In this document: positions 8,859 to 19,210 of the stretch, piece after piece
Layout of the letters: each line of letters opens with the position of its first letter
How positions within the stretch are numbered: position 1 is the first letter of the stretch
The notes under the pieces: generated by a model
Database searches by the model: none
The model's input: the letters and a program-made list of their open reading frames with translations, nothing else
What the model was told of the DNA's origin: nothing
Translations under genes and position numbers: made by a program
From: Petrimonas mucosa
GTDB taxonomy: Bacteria > Bacteroidota > Bacteroidia > Bacteroidales > Dysgonomonadaceae
NCBI RefSeq assembly: GCF_900095795.1
Contig: NZ_LT608328.1
Location: 2,845,001 to 2,909,000, forward strand
Reading direction: 5' to 3'
Length of the DNA: 64,000 nt

Positions 8859-9059
8859 TTAATCTTTTTTCAATTCACGAGCGCGCAATTCGGTCTGAAT
8901 ACGTGCAATATTTCTTCGTTTTTCTCTTATCGAACCCGAATTGTCGAGCGGAGTCGTGCTGTGATAGATCTTTGTCTGAATCAGGTCTAACTGCTCAGCT
9001 TCCAATCTCTCCCTCAAGTCCTTATCGGACAATTCTTTGTATTCTTGATTTTTTTTCAT
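8859..9059 (-). CDS. rpmC: 50S ribosomal protein L29 (uL29)
   Basis: Small helical-hairpin protein beside the tunnel exit, part of the docking area for SRP and trigger factor. 66 residues: YKELSDKDLRERLEAEQLDL in helix one and REKRRNIARIQTELRARELK in helix two. It lies between rplP and rpsQ. Confidence 0.96.
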   Translation of the reverse strand: MKKNQEYKELSDKDLRERLEAEQLDLIQTKIYHSTTPLDNSGSIREKRRNIARIQTELRARELKKD

Positions 9060-9069
9060 ACCTTACGAA

Positions 9070-9498
9070 TTAGTTTTGAGGTTGTTCATAATCTCTTCTG
9101 ACAATAAATTTTGTCGTAACCGGCAATTTCTGAGCTGCCAGGCGGAGAGCTTCCTTTGCTACATCGTAGGGTACCCCTTCAATCTCGAACAGTATTCTAC
9201 CGGGAGTAACAGGTGCCACGTATCCTTCAGGGTTACCTTTTCCTTTACCCATACGTACTTCAGCAGGTTTTTTGGTAATTGGCTTATCGGGGAAGATGCG
9301 TACCCAAACTTGTCCTTGGCGTTGCATATATCGTGTAACGGCCACACGGGCAGCCTCGATCTGGTTACCGGTGATCCATTTTGATTCTAACGACTTAATC
9401 CCGAACGAACCGAATGCCAACTGATTACCGCGACTGGCAAGGCCTTTCATACGACCTTTCTGCTGTCTTCTAAATTTTGTTTTTTTCGGTTGTAACAT
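9070..9498 (-). CDS. rplP: 50S ribosomal protein L16 (uL16)
   Basis: Essential for A-site tRNA accommodation. 142 residues: [19 protein letters not shown] at the start, [16 protein letters not shown], and the loop [22 protein letters not shown]. The arginine that YcfD-type oxygenases hydroxylate in E. coli falls in the [10 protein letters not shown] loop region. It follows rpsC by 6 bases. Confidence 0.98.
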   Translation of the reverse strand: MLQPKKTKFRRQQKGRMKGLASRGNQLAFGSFGIKSLESKWITGNQIEAARVAVTRYMQRQGQVWVRIFPDKPITKKPAEVRMGKGKGNPEGYVAPVTPGRILFEIEGVPYDVAKEALRLAAQKLPVTTKFIVRRDYEQPQN

Positions 9499-9504
9499 AT
9501 TGGT

Positions 9505-10266
9505 TTATGCGTTTTTGTTGTTATTTCTTCTGTTTCTTCTGGCTCTGCCTCCTTCGGGACGGTTACCTCTGTCGCTGCGTCCAGCACCGCCTTGTGAGCG
9601 GCTCTCCTTTGCCGATGCAAACGAGGGTGCCAGATCTTTCTTGCCGTAAACCTCTCCCTTGCAGATCCAGACTTTGATACCGATCAACCCGACTTTGGTC
9701 AGCGCTTCAGCGTGTGCGTAATCGATGTCGGCACGGAAGGTATGAAGCGGAGTTCTTCCCTCCTTGTACATCTCCGAGCGGGCCATTTCAGCACCGTTCA
9801 ACCGGCCTGAGACCTGAATCTTTATACCTTCAGCTCCCATTCTCATGGCAGAAGCAATAGCCATCTTCACCGCACGGCGGTAAGCGATCTTTCCTTCAAG
9901 CTGACGAGCCACGTTATTGGCAACGATAACCGCATCGATTTCAGGTTTCTTTATCTCAAAGATATTGATCTGGACATCCTTGTCGGTAATCTTCTTCAGC
10001 TCTTCCTTCAGTTTATCCACCTCCTGGCCGCCTTTACCGATAATAATCCCCGGGCGGGCAGTGCATATAGTGATGGTAACCAGTTTCAGCGTTCTTTCAA
10101 TGACAATGCGAGAAACACTTGCTTTGGCCAGACGAGCGTTCAAATAAGTGCGAATCTTGCTGTCTTCCAGCATCATTTCGCCGTAATTATCTCCACCGTA
10201 CCAATTAGAGTCCCATCCTCTGATGATACCCAAACGATTTGCAATCGGATTTACTTTTTGTCCCAT
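9505..10266 (-). CDS. rpsC: 30S ribosomal protein S3 (uS3)
   Basis: Head protein lining the mRNA entry channel, with a KH domain ([20 protein letters not shown], then [17 protein letters not shown]) and the C-terminal S3 domain ([18 protein letters not shown]). 253 residues. The last 30 form a basic Gly/Arg/Asn-rich tail that looks disordered. Between rplV and rplP as usual. Confidence 0.98.
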   Translation of the reverse strand: MGQKVNPIANRLGIIRGWDSNWYGGDNYGEMMLEDSKIRTYLNARLAKASVSRIVIERTLKLVTITICTARPGIIIGKGGQEVDKLKEELKKITDKDVQINIFEIKKPEIDAVIVANNVARQLEGKIAYRRAVKMAIASAMRMGAEGIKIQVSGRLNGAEMARSEMYKEGRTPLHTFRADIDYAHAEALTKVGLIGIKVWICKGEVYGKKDLAPSFASAKESRSQGGAGRSDRGNRPEGGRARRNRRNNNKNA

Positions 10267-10275
10267 CTGCCTCTA

Positions 10276-10686
10276 TTAATTTTGTTCTTGTTCTTTTTTA
10301 TAAGTATCTACCACAATTGTCACATGATTCGAACGTTTGCGGATTCTGTAACCGCGGCCTTGCGGTGCGGGACGAAGTCTTTTCAGCGTAGAACCTTCGT
10401 CTACAGAAATTGTTTTGATAAAAAGTTCGCCTGTTTCGGCTTTACGTTCGTTTTTCTGTTCCCAGTTGGAAATAGCCGAAAGCAACAGTTTTTCAACTCT
10501 TCTCGAAGCCTCCTTGGTGGAGAACTTCAAAACACCCAATGCTTTAAACACTTCCATTCCACGCACCATATCTGCAACATATCGCATTTTACGGGGCGAT
10601 GAAGGGGCATTTTTCAACACAGCCAAAGCAACCTCTTTGCGGCTCTCTTTGCGTCGTTCTGCTGATATTCTTTTTCTTGCACTCAT
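10276..10686 (-). CDS. rplV: 50S ribosomal protein L22 (uL22)
   Basis: Its beta-hairpin lines the peptide exit tunnel. 136 residues. The helical part has [20 protein letters not shown]; the hairpin tip region is [20 protein letters not shown]. No insertion or deletion typical of macrolide-resistant variants is evident. Confidence 0.97.
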   Translation of the reverse strand: MSARKRISAERRKESRKEVALAVLKNAPSSPRKMRYVADMVRGMEVFKALGVLKFSTKEASRRVEKLLLSAISNWEQKNERKAETGELFIKTISVDEGSTLKRLRPAPQGRGYRIRKRSNHVTIVVDTYKKEQEQN

Positions 10687-10719
10687 CTCTTTACTATTTT
10701 TTATTCAGTTAAGCCCCGA

Positions 10720-10989
10720 TTATTTCTTCCTGTTGCCTGAATGTCCACGGAATGTGCGTGTCAGCGCAAACTCTCCTAACTTATGCCCTACCATGTTTTC
10801 GGTAATGTACACCGGTATGAACTTGTTTCCGTTGTGTACGGCAATCGTGTGGCCCACGAAATCGGGGGAAATCATTGAAGCACGTGCCCAAGTTTTCACG
10901 ACAGCTTTTTTACCGCTTTCGTTCATCTCGATCACTTTCTTCTCCAATTTTATGTTGATATAGGGACCTTTTTTTAATGATCTGCTCAT
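10720..10989 (-). CDS. rpsS: 30S ribosomal protein S19 (uS19)
   Basis: 30S head protein partnering S13. 89 residues: [19 protein letters not shown], then [20 protein letters not shown] and [19 protein letters not shown]. It lies between rplB and rplV. Confidence 0.98.
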   Translation of the reverse strand: MSRSLKKGPYINIKLEKKVIEMNESGKKAVVKTWARASMISPDFVGHTIAVHNGNKFIPVYITENMVGHKLGEFALTRTFRGHSGNRKK

Positions 10990-11012
10990 AGTCTTTACTT
11001 ATTAGTCAGGGA

Positions 11013-11840
11013 TTACTTTTTCTTTCTTCTTTCAACGATATATTTAGAAGAATGCTTCTTCGGAGCTCTTGTTTTCAAGCCCTTAGCATAGATGCCTTTT
11101 GCCGAACGCGGATGACCTCCCGATGCACGTCCTTCACCACCACCCATGGGGTGATCAACCGGGTTTTTAACAACCCCGCGCGTGTGCGGACGACGTCCGA
11201 GCCATCTGGAACGACCGGCTTTACCTGATTGTTGCAGAGCATGGTCTGAATTACCAACACTTCCTATAGTAGCTTTACATGTAGCAAGAATTTTACGAAC
11301 CTCACCCGACGGCATTTTGATGATCGCATAGTTTTCTTCACGCGAAACGAGCTGGGCGAATGTTCCGGCTGAACGTACCATCTTTGCTCCCTGTCCAGGA
11401 CGCAACTCGATATTGTGAATTACAGTACCGAGAGGTATGTTTGCCAGCGGCAGCGTGTTGCCAACTTCGGGAGCGGCTTCCGGTCCCGACATCACTGTGG
11501 TTCCTACTTCCAGTCCATTGGGAGCAAGGATATATGTCTTTTCTCCGTCGGCGTAATAGAGCAACGCGATGCGTGCGGAACGGTTGGGATCATATTCAAT
11601 GCTTTTTACAACGGCAGGAATTCCATCTTTTGTTCTCTTGAAATCGATAAAACGAAAGCGCTTTTTGTGTCCGCCGCCAATGTAACCGATAGTCATCTTA
11701 CCGTAATTGTTGCGTCCACCTGTACTTTTTTTACCAACTACAAGAGACTTTTCCGGTTCTGTTGCAGTGATATTATCAAAAGAACCGATAATCTTGTGTC
11801 TTTGCCCCGGTGTTGTGGGCTTTAATTTACGTATTGCCAT
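11013..11840 (-). CDS. rplB: 50S ribosomal protein L2 (uL2)
   Basis: Large primary 23S binder close to the peptidyl-transferase centre. 275 residues. It includes [20 protein letters not shown] and the hallmark loop [20 protein letters not shown] with its conserved histidine. The start [15 protein letters not shown] is standard. Confidence 0.98.
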   Translation of the reverse strand: MAIRKLKPTTPGQRHKIIGSFDNITATEPEKSLVVGKKSTGGRNNYGKMTIGYIGGGHKKRFRFIDFKRTKDGIPAVVKSIEYDPNRSARIALLYYADGEKTYILAPNGLEVGTTVMSGPEAAPEVGNTLPLANIPLGTVIHNIELRPGQGAKMVRSAGTFAQLVSREENYAIIKMPSGEVRKILATCKATIGSVGNSDHALQQSGKAGRSRWLGRRPHTRGVVKNPVDHPMGGGEGRASGGHPRSAKGIYAKGLKTRAPKKHSSKYIVERRKKK

Positions 11841-11848
11841 TTTTTAAA

Positions 11849-12142
11849 CTAGATATTGCTGAATAAATCGATTGTCTCACCTTTTCTCAAGGTTACGATT
11901 GCCTTTTTATAGGCCGGCGTGCTGCCGGTTACTACCCCCGATTTGGTATAGCGGTTTCTTATCTTGCCATCGTATTTCATCGTGTTTACCTGTTCTACGT
12001 GAACATTGTAAAGGGACTCGACGGCGTTCTTGATCTCTACCTTGTTAGCACCGGGCACAACAATGAAACCGTACCTGTTTTCGAATTTTTCGGTAAGGGC
12101 GGTCTGCTTTTCTGTAAATATTGGCTTTATTATTACTCCCAT
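11849..12142 (-). CDS. rplW: 50S ribosomal protein L23 (uL23)
   Basis: Tunnel-exit protein that docks trigger factor and SRP. 97 residues: IIKPIFTEKQTALTEKFENR, then VPGANKVEIKNAVESLYNVH. It starts 12 bases after rplD and has its own Shine-Dalgarno site overlapping the rplD stop. Confidence 0.97.
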   Translation of the reverse strand: MGVIIKPIFTEKQTALTEKFENRYGFIVVPGANKVEIKNAVESLYNVHVEQVNTMKYDGKIRNRYTKSGVVTGSTPAYKKAIVTLRKGETIDLFSNI

Positions 12143-12150
12143 TGTTTTCT

Positions 12151-12156
12151 CTCCTT
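12151..12156 (-). promoter_or_regulatory. Shine-Dalgarno site of rplW
   Basis: AAGGAG on the coding strand, 8 bases before the rplW ATG and overlapping the rplD TAA stop, suggesting translational coupling. Confidence 0.6.
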
Positions 12157-12784
12157 ATGCTTTAAGTAAATCATCAATCACCGCAACAGACGACTCTGTA
12201 AGCACCAGGCTTGCACAGTTCATAATTTTGTATGTGTTTATATCTGAGGCAGTTATAATTTCAACTCCCGGCAAATTTCGAGCCGACAAATATACATTTT
12301 TATTTTGACTTGGCAAAACGAAAAGTAGCTTTTTATCAGCCACTTGCAGTTTTTTTGTCAACTCTACAAAACTCTTGGTTTTGGGTGCATCAAAACTGAA
12401 GTCCTCCACTACCAGAATTGCTTCATTTTTAGCCTTTAACGAAAGTGCCGAGCGACGTGCCAGCGCTTTTACCTTCTTGTTGAGTTTGAAGCTGTAATCG
12501 CGAGGTTTGGGGCCGAATACCCTTCCACCACCTACCATCACTGGCGATTTGATATCACCACGACGGGCTCCACCGCTACCTTTCTGGCGAATGAGCTTGC
12601 GGGTACTTCCGGTTATCTCGCTTCTCTCCTTCGATTTGTGTGTACCTTGACGTTGGTTGGCCAGATATTGCTTTACGTCTAACCAGATAACATGATTGTT
12701 AGGTTCAATTCCGAAAATGGAATCGTTGAGTGTCACCTTTTTATCTGTTACCTCTCCGTTGATATTGTATATGCTTAATTCCAT
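12155..12784 (-). CDS. rplD: 50S ribosomal protein L4 (uL4)
   Basis: Tunnel-constriction protein; in E. coli also the S10 operon repressor. 209 residues. The extended loop holds [20 protein letters not shown], then [20 protein letters not shown]. The start [12 protein letters not shown] and rplC-rplD-rplW order are typical. Confidence 0.97.
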   Translation of the reverse strand: MELSIYNINGEVTDKKVTLNDSIFGIEPNNHVIWLDVKQYLANQRQGTHKSKERSEITGSTRKLIRQKGSGGARRGDIKSPVMVGGGRVFGPKPRDYSFKLNKKVKALARRSALSLKAKNEAILVVEDFSFDAPKTKSFVELTKKLQVADKKLLFVLPSQNKNVYLSARNLPGVEIITASDINTYKIMNCASLVLTESSVAVIDDLLKA

Positions 12785-12785
12785 T

Positions 12786-13403
12786 TTATTTCTCTATTGC
12801 TACAATTGAACCTTTACATCCCGGAACCGAACCCTTTAACAGCAAAAGGTTGTGTTCGGGTATAACTTTAATCACCTGAAGATTTTGAACGGTCACCCGT
12901 TTGTTTCCCATTTGTCCGGCCATGCGGGTTCCCTTGAATACTTTTGCGGGATAAGAACAGGCACCGATTGAACCCGGAGCACGCAAACGGTTATGCTGAC
13001 CGTGGGTAGACTGTCCAACCCCACCGAAACCGTGACGTTTTACTACACCCTGGAAACCTTTTCCTTTCGATGTACCGATTACATCCACGTAAACGGCATC
13101 GCTAAAAAGATCAACAGTGATTTCAGACCCCAACTTGTAGTCGTTTCCAAATCCTTTGAACTCGGCCAAGTGTCTCTTCGGGGTAACTCCGGCTTTTTTG
13201 AAATGACCCTTTTCTCCACTCGGTGTGTGTTTGTCCTTCTTATCTTCAAACCCGAGCTGAATAGCGTCATAACCATCTTTTTCAACGGTTTTTACCTGAG
13301 TAACCACGCAAGGACCTACTTCGATAACAGTGCATGGAATATTTTTTCCCTCGGCACTGAAAACGGATGTCATTCCGATTTTTTTTCCAATTAATCCTGG
13401 CAT
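12786..13403 (-). CDS. rplC: 50S ribosomal protein L3 (uL3)
   Basis: Primary 23S binder reaching toward the A-site crevice. 205 residues: [20 protein letters not shown], the central [20 protein letters not shown] and [18 protein letters not shown]. It is preceded by a 92-base gap containing an inverted repeat, the largest break between rpsJ and rplD. Confidence 0.98.
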   Translation of the reverse strand: MPGLIGKKIGMTSVFSAEGKNIPCTVIEVGPCVVTQVKTVEKDGYDAIQLGFEDKKDKHTPSGEKGHFKKAGVTPKRHLAEFKGFGNDYKLGSEITVDLFSDAVYVDVIGTSKGKGFQGVVKRHGFGGVGQSTHGQHNRLRAPGSIGACSYPAKVFKGTRMAGQMGNKRVTVQNLQVIKVIPEHNLLLLKGSVPGCKGSIVAIEK

Positions 13404-13438
13404 TTCTCTGTTGTTTAATTAATTAATATTTAGATGCA

Positions 13439-13482
13439 AGAGCCAGGAGCTGAGATTCACGAAAATCGGTTTCCCTGGCTCT
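13439..13482 (-). repeat. Inverted repeat between rpsJ and rplC
   Basis: Perfect 9-bp arms AGAGCCAGG (13439-13447) and CCTGGCTCT (13474-13482) around a 26-base spacer, which itself holds a GATT/AATC mini-stem. It lies inside the 92-base rpsJ-rplC gap. No U-run follows in the transcribed direction, so it is not a typical terminator. It may be a processing site or an attenuation/binding element. Confidence 0.7.
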
Positions 13483-13495
13483 CTTCTCCTGTTTA

Positions 13496-13801
13496 TCACA
13501 CTTTAATCTCTACCTCTACTCCACTCGGCAACTCAAGCTTCATCAATGCATCAACGGTCTTGGCTGTCGAACTGTAGATATCGATCAACCGCTTGAATGA
13601 TGAGAGTTCGAATTGCTCGCGCGATTTCTTGTTTACAAATGTAGAGCGGTTCACGGTAAATATGCGTTTGTGCGTGGGCAACGGAATGGGTCCGCTAACA
13701 ACTGCACCCGTAGCTTTTACGGTTTTTACGATCTTCTCTGCCGATTTATCAACCAGGCTGTAATCGTAAGACTTCAGTTTAATTCTGATTTTTTGGCTCA
13801 T
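13496..13801 (-). CDS. rpsJ: 30S ribosomal protein S10 (uS10)
   Basis: 30S head protein, also the NusB partner in antitermination. 101 residues: [20 protein letters not shown], then [20 protein letters not shown] and [19 protein letters not shown]. It directly follows fusA (15 bases), with no tuf between, joining the str and S10 operons. Confidence 0.98.
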   Translation of the reverse strand: MSQKIRIKLKSYDYSLVDKSAEKIVKTVKATGAVVSGPIPLPTHKRIFTVNRSTFVNKKSREQFELSSFKRLIDIYSSTAKTVDALMKLELPSGVEVEIKV

Positions 13802-13816
13802 ATTATTTTAATATTG

Positions 13817-15946
<2,130 letters not shown>

Positions 15947-15970
15947 CTTTTTTACCTATCCGTCTTTAAA

Positions 15971-16447
15971 TTAAAATCTGAAGTGAGCAAAAGCCCTATT
16001 TGCTTCTGCCATTCTGTGCATGTCCTCTTTACGTTTGTATGCTCCACCCTGATTGTTGAAAGCGTCAACAATCTCGGCAGCCAATTTGTCTGCCATCGTT
16101 TTTCCTCCTCTTTTGCGAGCATAAAGAATGAGGTTTTTCATTGAAATGGATTCTTTCCGTTCGGGACGAATTTCAGTAGGAACCTGAAAAGTTGCTCCGC
16201 CAACACGGCGTGACTTAACTTCTACTTGCGGTGTAATATTGTCGAGTGCGGCTTTCCAGATTTCGAGAGCCGATTTTTCTTCGTTGGGCAATTTAGCCTT
16301 TACTGTGTTCAATGCGGAATAGAAGATATCATAAGAGATACTTTTCTTTCCGTCATACATAAGGTGGTTAACAAACTTTGTCACCCTTACATCACCATAT
16401 ACAGGATCTGGAAGAACCTGTCTTTTTTTAGGTTTTGTTTTTCTCAT
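15971..16447 (-). CDS. rpsG: 30S ribosomal protein S7 (uS7)
   Basis: Nucleates 30S head assembly and lines the E site. 158 residues from [19 protein letters not shown]. An upstream in-frame ATG would add 17 residues unlike any S7, so it is rejected. Conserved segments: [20 protein letters not shown] and [19 protein letters not shown]. The 160-base gap to rpsL holds only a small GGTTC/GAACC hairpin (16500-16513). Confidence 0.97.
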   Translation of the reverse strand: MRKTKPKKRQVLPDPVYGDVRVTKFVNHLMYDGKKSISYDIFYSALNTVKAKLPNEEKSALEIWKAALDNITPQVEVKSRRVGGATFQVPTEIRPERKESISMKNLILYARKRGGKTMADKLAAEIVDAFNNQGGAYKRKEDMHRMAEANRAFAHFRF

Positions 16448-16607
16448 TGTTTTTACTGATTTGTGTTGTGTTTGGTTGCCGTTTTTATCTGTCTTCAACG
16501 GTTCCTCTGAACCATTTACTCAACCTATAGTAGCTTTTCCCAAAAATTCCAACAGCGATTCTACATGAATTTAACGATAAATTAAAGCGTACTTCTATTG
16601 AGCGGAA

Positions 16608-17015
16608 CTATTTTTTCTTTGCTCCCGAGTTGGCAGCAGCTCCCGGCTTAGGACGCTTAGCCCCGTACTTGGAACGACGCTGAGTACGGCCGTTTACTCC
16701 GGCAGTATCCAATGTTCCACGAACAATGTGATAACGTACACCGGGAAGATCCTTTACACGACCGCCACGCACCAATACGATTGAGTGCTCTTGCAAGTTG
16801 TGCCCTTCACCCGGAATGTAAGCATTCACCTCCTTAGTGTTAGTTAAACGCACACGGGCCACTTTTCTCATTGCTGAGTTAGGTTTTTTCGGAGTGGTAG
16901 TATAAACCCTAACGCATACACCGCGTCTTTGCGGACACGAATCAAGCGCGCGGGATTTACTCTTCTCTTCAATAACCGTACGGCCTTTTCTTACTAATTG
17001 TTGAATTGTAGGCAT
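16608..17015 (-). CDS. rpsL: 30S ribosomal protein S12 (uS12)
   Basis: Decoding-centre protein and classic streptomycin target. 135 residues: [40 protein letters not shown], and [20 protein letters not shown]. The lysine of PKKPNS and the VKDLPGV loop are wild type, so no resistance substitution is seen at these sites. First gene of the supercluster; the leader is A-rich with no Shine-Dalgarno motif. Confidence 0.98.
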   Translation of the reverse strand: MPTIQQLVRKGRTVIEEKSKSRALDSCPQRRGVCVRVYTTTPKKPNSAMRKVARVRLTNTKEVNAYIPGEGHNLQEHSIVLVRGGRVKDLPGVRYHIVRGTLDTAGVNGRTQRRSKYGAKRPKPGAAANSGAKKK

Positions 17016-17336
17016 TTTTCTACTTTCTTTTTGTCTTTTATTTTACTGATGAATTAAATCCTATACACAATCCCCCTTTAATTATAACTAAAATATAATC
17101 AAATAATTAATATCGAAAAACGACATTTCTGGGGTTAAAAACGGCACAAAATTACAAAGAATCAATATGATATGCAAATTATAAGGGGTGTTTTTTCAAC
17201 TATTTTTACAGATGAGGGCCAATCCATATACCGAAACCTCCTCGCTAAAAAAATCATCAAACCGGAAAAAATGAGAAAAAAAAACTATTTTCGCAAAACT
17301 GTGTAACTTTTTCAGTACTTAACCGTCATCCTTGTA
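17016..17336. other. Divergent intergenic region between rpsL and the ECF sigma gene
   Basis: 321 bases, A/T-rich, no credible ORF. On the minus strand it contains the rpsL promoter at 17147-17178 and a leader of about 125 nt with no strong hairpin that I can see. On the plus strand there is only a weak TAACTTTT at 17304-17311 for the sigma gene, without a TTTG at the right distance; the sigma gene may use an alternative, self-recognised promoter. Confidence 0.7.
17147..17178 (-). promoter_or_regulatory. Promoter of the rpsL supercluster
   Basis: Read on the minus strand: a -33 element TTTG (17175-17178), 20 bases, then TAATTTTG (17147-17154), a perfect TAnnTTTG Bacteroidota -7 element. Predicted transcription start near 17140. 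This is probably the main promoter for all genes from rpsL to rpoA. Confidence 0.75.
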
Positions 17337-17846
17337 ATGAGTCGCGATAAATTCCATCGGATCATTCTACCGCTAAAGGATAAACTCTTCCGCCTTGCGT
17401 GGAGCATTGTGAGAGATTCCGCCGAAGCAGAAGACATTGTGCAGGACATGTTTGTCAAGCTTTGGTCAAAAATTGACGAATGGGATAACATCGAAAATCT
17501 GGAAGCCTATTGCTTCCGCGCCACAAAGAATTTGGCGCTCGACCGGATGGAGTCGCTGGAGATTCGAAAAACTGAGAACATTTCACCCGAGCTGGAGAGT
17601 TCAACCTTTACCGATCGTGTAACGCCGTTCAACAAACTGGAGGAGACTGAAAGATACACATTATTATATAACTGTATCGATCAGCTCCCTGAAAAGCAGA
17701 AGATGGTGTTCCAACTCCGGGAGATTGAGGGGATGAGCTACAGGGAAATTGCCGACACCCTCCAGATGAGCGAGGAGATGGTAAAAGTCAGCCTCTTCAG
17801 GGCGCGGGGGAGATTAAAAAAACAATTATCGGGCAGACGAGAATGA
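17337..17846 (+). CDS. ECF-family RNA polymerase sigma factor
   Basis: Directs RNA polymerase to a small set of promoters, usually in response to envelope signals. 169 residues. Region 2 spans about residues 8-75 (FRLAWSIVRDSAEAEDIVQD is the core-binding/-10 part); region 4 about 105-160 (LPEKQKMVFQLREIEGMSYR then EIADTLQMSEEMVKVSLFRA, the -35 helix-turn-helix). Region 3 is absent, as in all ECF factors. The stop overlaps the next ATG as ATGA, so the partner is translationally coupled. Regulon unknown. Confidence 0.92.
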   Translation: MSRDKFHRIILPLKDKLFRLAWSIVRDSAEAEDIVQDMFVKLWSKIDEWDNIENLEAYCFRATKNLALDRMESLEIRKTENISPELESSTFTDRVTPFNKLEETERYTLLYNCIDQLPEKQKMVFQLREIEGMSYREIADTLQMSEEMVKVSLFRARGRLKKQLSGRRE

Positions 17847-18406
17847 ATAACGGAAGAATAACTGAATTACTTGATAAATATTGGGCTTGCGAGACCTCGA
17901 TTTCGGAGGAGATGGAGCTGCAGGAGTTCTTCAGGTCGGGCAATGTTCCCGAAAAGTTGCAGCCATATGTCACGCTCTTTACATACAGACGTAATCTACA
18001 GGCCCTTAAACCGGGGGATGGCTTCGAAGAGAGGCTAGTCGGATCGATCCGCAAGGCAGAGCGTCAAAACCGGTACATCACCATCAGGATATTTGAACCC
18101 CTCCTGCGTATCGCAGCATCGGTACTCCTTGTGACGGGGATCGGAATCTCGGTTTATCTCTTTTCCAGACAGAACAGCCAGGTATTTGCCGAGACATACA
18201 ACGACCCGGAAGCTGCCATGCAACAGGCTACTTTGGCGCTCGACAAGCTATCGAGGGCCATTCAGGCCACCGAAGAGGCATCACTCAAATCGCTGGAACA
18301 GCTGGACAACCTGGAGCTGGACTGGTCTGAAATTGACTCCCTGAGTACCGAAATTGTGCCAATAGATCCCGATTTCAACAAGGATGTCAAACCCGGACGA
18401 CTGTAA
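17843..18406 (+). CDS. Probable membrane anti-sigma factor
   Basis: 187 residues with one transmembrane helix at about 86-108 (PLLRIAASVLLVTGIGISVY). The N-terminal cytoplasmic part (MNNGRITELLDKYWACETSI) resembles the short helical, zinc-free anti-sigma domains found after Bacteroidota ECF genes. The C-terminal part (about 80 residues) would be periplasmic: acidic, helical (AMQQATLALDKLSRAIQATE), with no enzyme motif. The ATGA overlap with the sigma gene is the best evidence for function. No ZAS Cys/His motif is seen. Confidence 0.7.
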   Translation: MNNGRITELLDKYWACETSISEEMELQEFFRSGNVPEKLQPYVTLFTYRRNLQALKPGDGFEERLVGSIRKAERQNRYITIRIFEPLLRIAASVLLVTGIGISVYLFSRQNSQVFAETYNDPEAAMQQATLALDKLSRAIQATEEASLKSLEQLDNLELDWSEIDSLSTEIVPIDPDFNKDVKPGRL

Positions 18407-18462
18407 GGCTGGCCTGCAAAAAAGCGAGTTTCATTAAAAAGAATTGAAAAGAGTATAATTGC

Positions 18463-18990
18463 ATGAAAAGAATCTTTTTGTTCCTGTTAACGCTGTTTAT
18501 GGCATCTTCCGCCTTTGCCGGCGATTTTATCACGAGATTCCTTAAGGAGTGCGTCGAACCGGAACGCCCCGTTAGCAATGTCAACATCGGAAAGGCAATG
18601 CTCGACAAGATGGCGGCAAACACCAGCGATGAAGAGCTGAAAGCGACCTTTCGTGAACTGAAGAGCATACGCATTATTACAACGGAAAACAGGTCAGATT
18701 CAAGACACTATTACGACAAGGCAAAGGAGATGGCAGCCGCCGAATTCAGCGATTTCGAGGAGCTGGCTTCGATCAACGAGAAGGGATCGCAAATAAATAT
18801 CCTGTTAAGGAAGAGCGATGAGAAGATGCAGGACCTGATTCTTATTGCTTTGGATAATGAGAGCAAACTGACCATCATTACCGTTTCGGGCAATATAGAT
18901 CTCAATTCGATCTCTAAACTCTCCGACTCATTGCAGGAGAAGAGGGCGGAAGAACCGCTGTTGAATAAGGACAACGATAGAGAAAACTGA
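18463..18990 (+). CDS. Secreted DUF4252-family protein
   Basis: 175 residues. Signal peptide 1-19 (MKRIFLFLLTLFMASSAFA) then GDFITRF. The mature part has the DUF4252 pattern: SVRIITTEN-type strand (IRIITTENRSD), a helical stretch KAKEMAAAEFSDFEELASIN and strand DLILIALDNESKLTIITVSG followed by GNIDLNSISKL. Molecular role is unknown. Proteins of this family commonly follow ECF sigma/anti-sigma pairs in Bacteroidota, as here (56-base gap), suggesting an effector or sensor of the same regulon. Confidence 0.8.
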   Translation: MKRIFLFLLTLFMASSAFAGDFITRFLKECVEPERPVSNVNIGKAMLDKMAANTSDEELKATFRELKSIRIITTENRSDSRHYYDKAKEMAAAEFSDFEELASINEKGSQINILLRKSDEKMQDLILIALDNESKLTIITVSGNIDLNSISKLSDSLQEKRAEEPLLNKDNDREN

Positions 18991-19052
18991 TCCGGTTTAA
19001 TCCAAGCGGATAAACACAAATAACTTTTTTCTTTTTTATATTTAAACGATGA

Positions 19053-19093
19053 GCAGGCGGCGGAACGTGAGTTTAGCCGCCTGCAACATTTTT
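19053..19093 (+). terminator. Hairpin terminator after the sigma/anti-sigma/DUF4252 operon
   Basis: Perfect 9-bp stem GCAGGCGGC (19053-19061) / GCCGCCTGC (19076-19084), 14-base loop, followed by AACATTTTT. It sits upstream of the carAB promoter, so it closes the preceding operon rather than attenuating carAB. Confidence 0.65.
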
Positions 19094-19116
19094 GGAGGTG
19101 CAAAAATACCGCATTT

Positions 19117-19150
19117 TTTGAATCAGAATGAAAGAGAATTTGTAAATTTG
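19117..19150 (+). promoter_or_regulatory. Promoter of the fused carbamoyl-phosphate synthase gene
   Basis: TTTG (19117-19120), 22-base spacer, TAAATTTG (19143-19150), a perfect -7 element. Predicted start near 19157 gives a leader of about 54 nt to the ATG at 19211. The promoter position also argues against the longer 19049 start. Confidence 0.65.
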
Positions 19151-19210
19151 CCAAACTTTTTGATACGGCGGGTTGTTCAGCTCAAGTATCGGATCCACAT
19201 CAGACAATAT

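Noticed and set aside
16448-16498. 17-residue upstream extension of S7
   Set aside because: S7 family starts at MRKxKPKKR; extension unlike any S7.
18991-19031. ATCCG/CGGAT hairpin just after the DUF4252 stop as terminator
   Set aside because: Only 5 bp; the 9-bp GC-rich hairpin at 19053-19084 is the better candidate.
19049-19210. Upstream ATG giving a 54-residue extension of the CPSase fusion
   Set aside because: The extension has no family similarity, begins inside the terminator region and precedes the promoter at 19117-19150.
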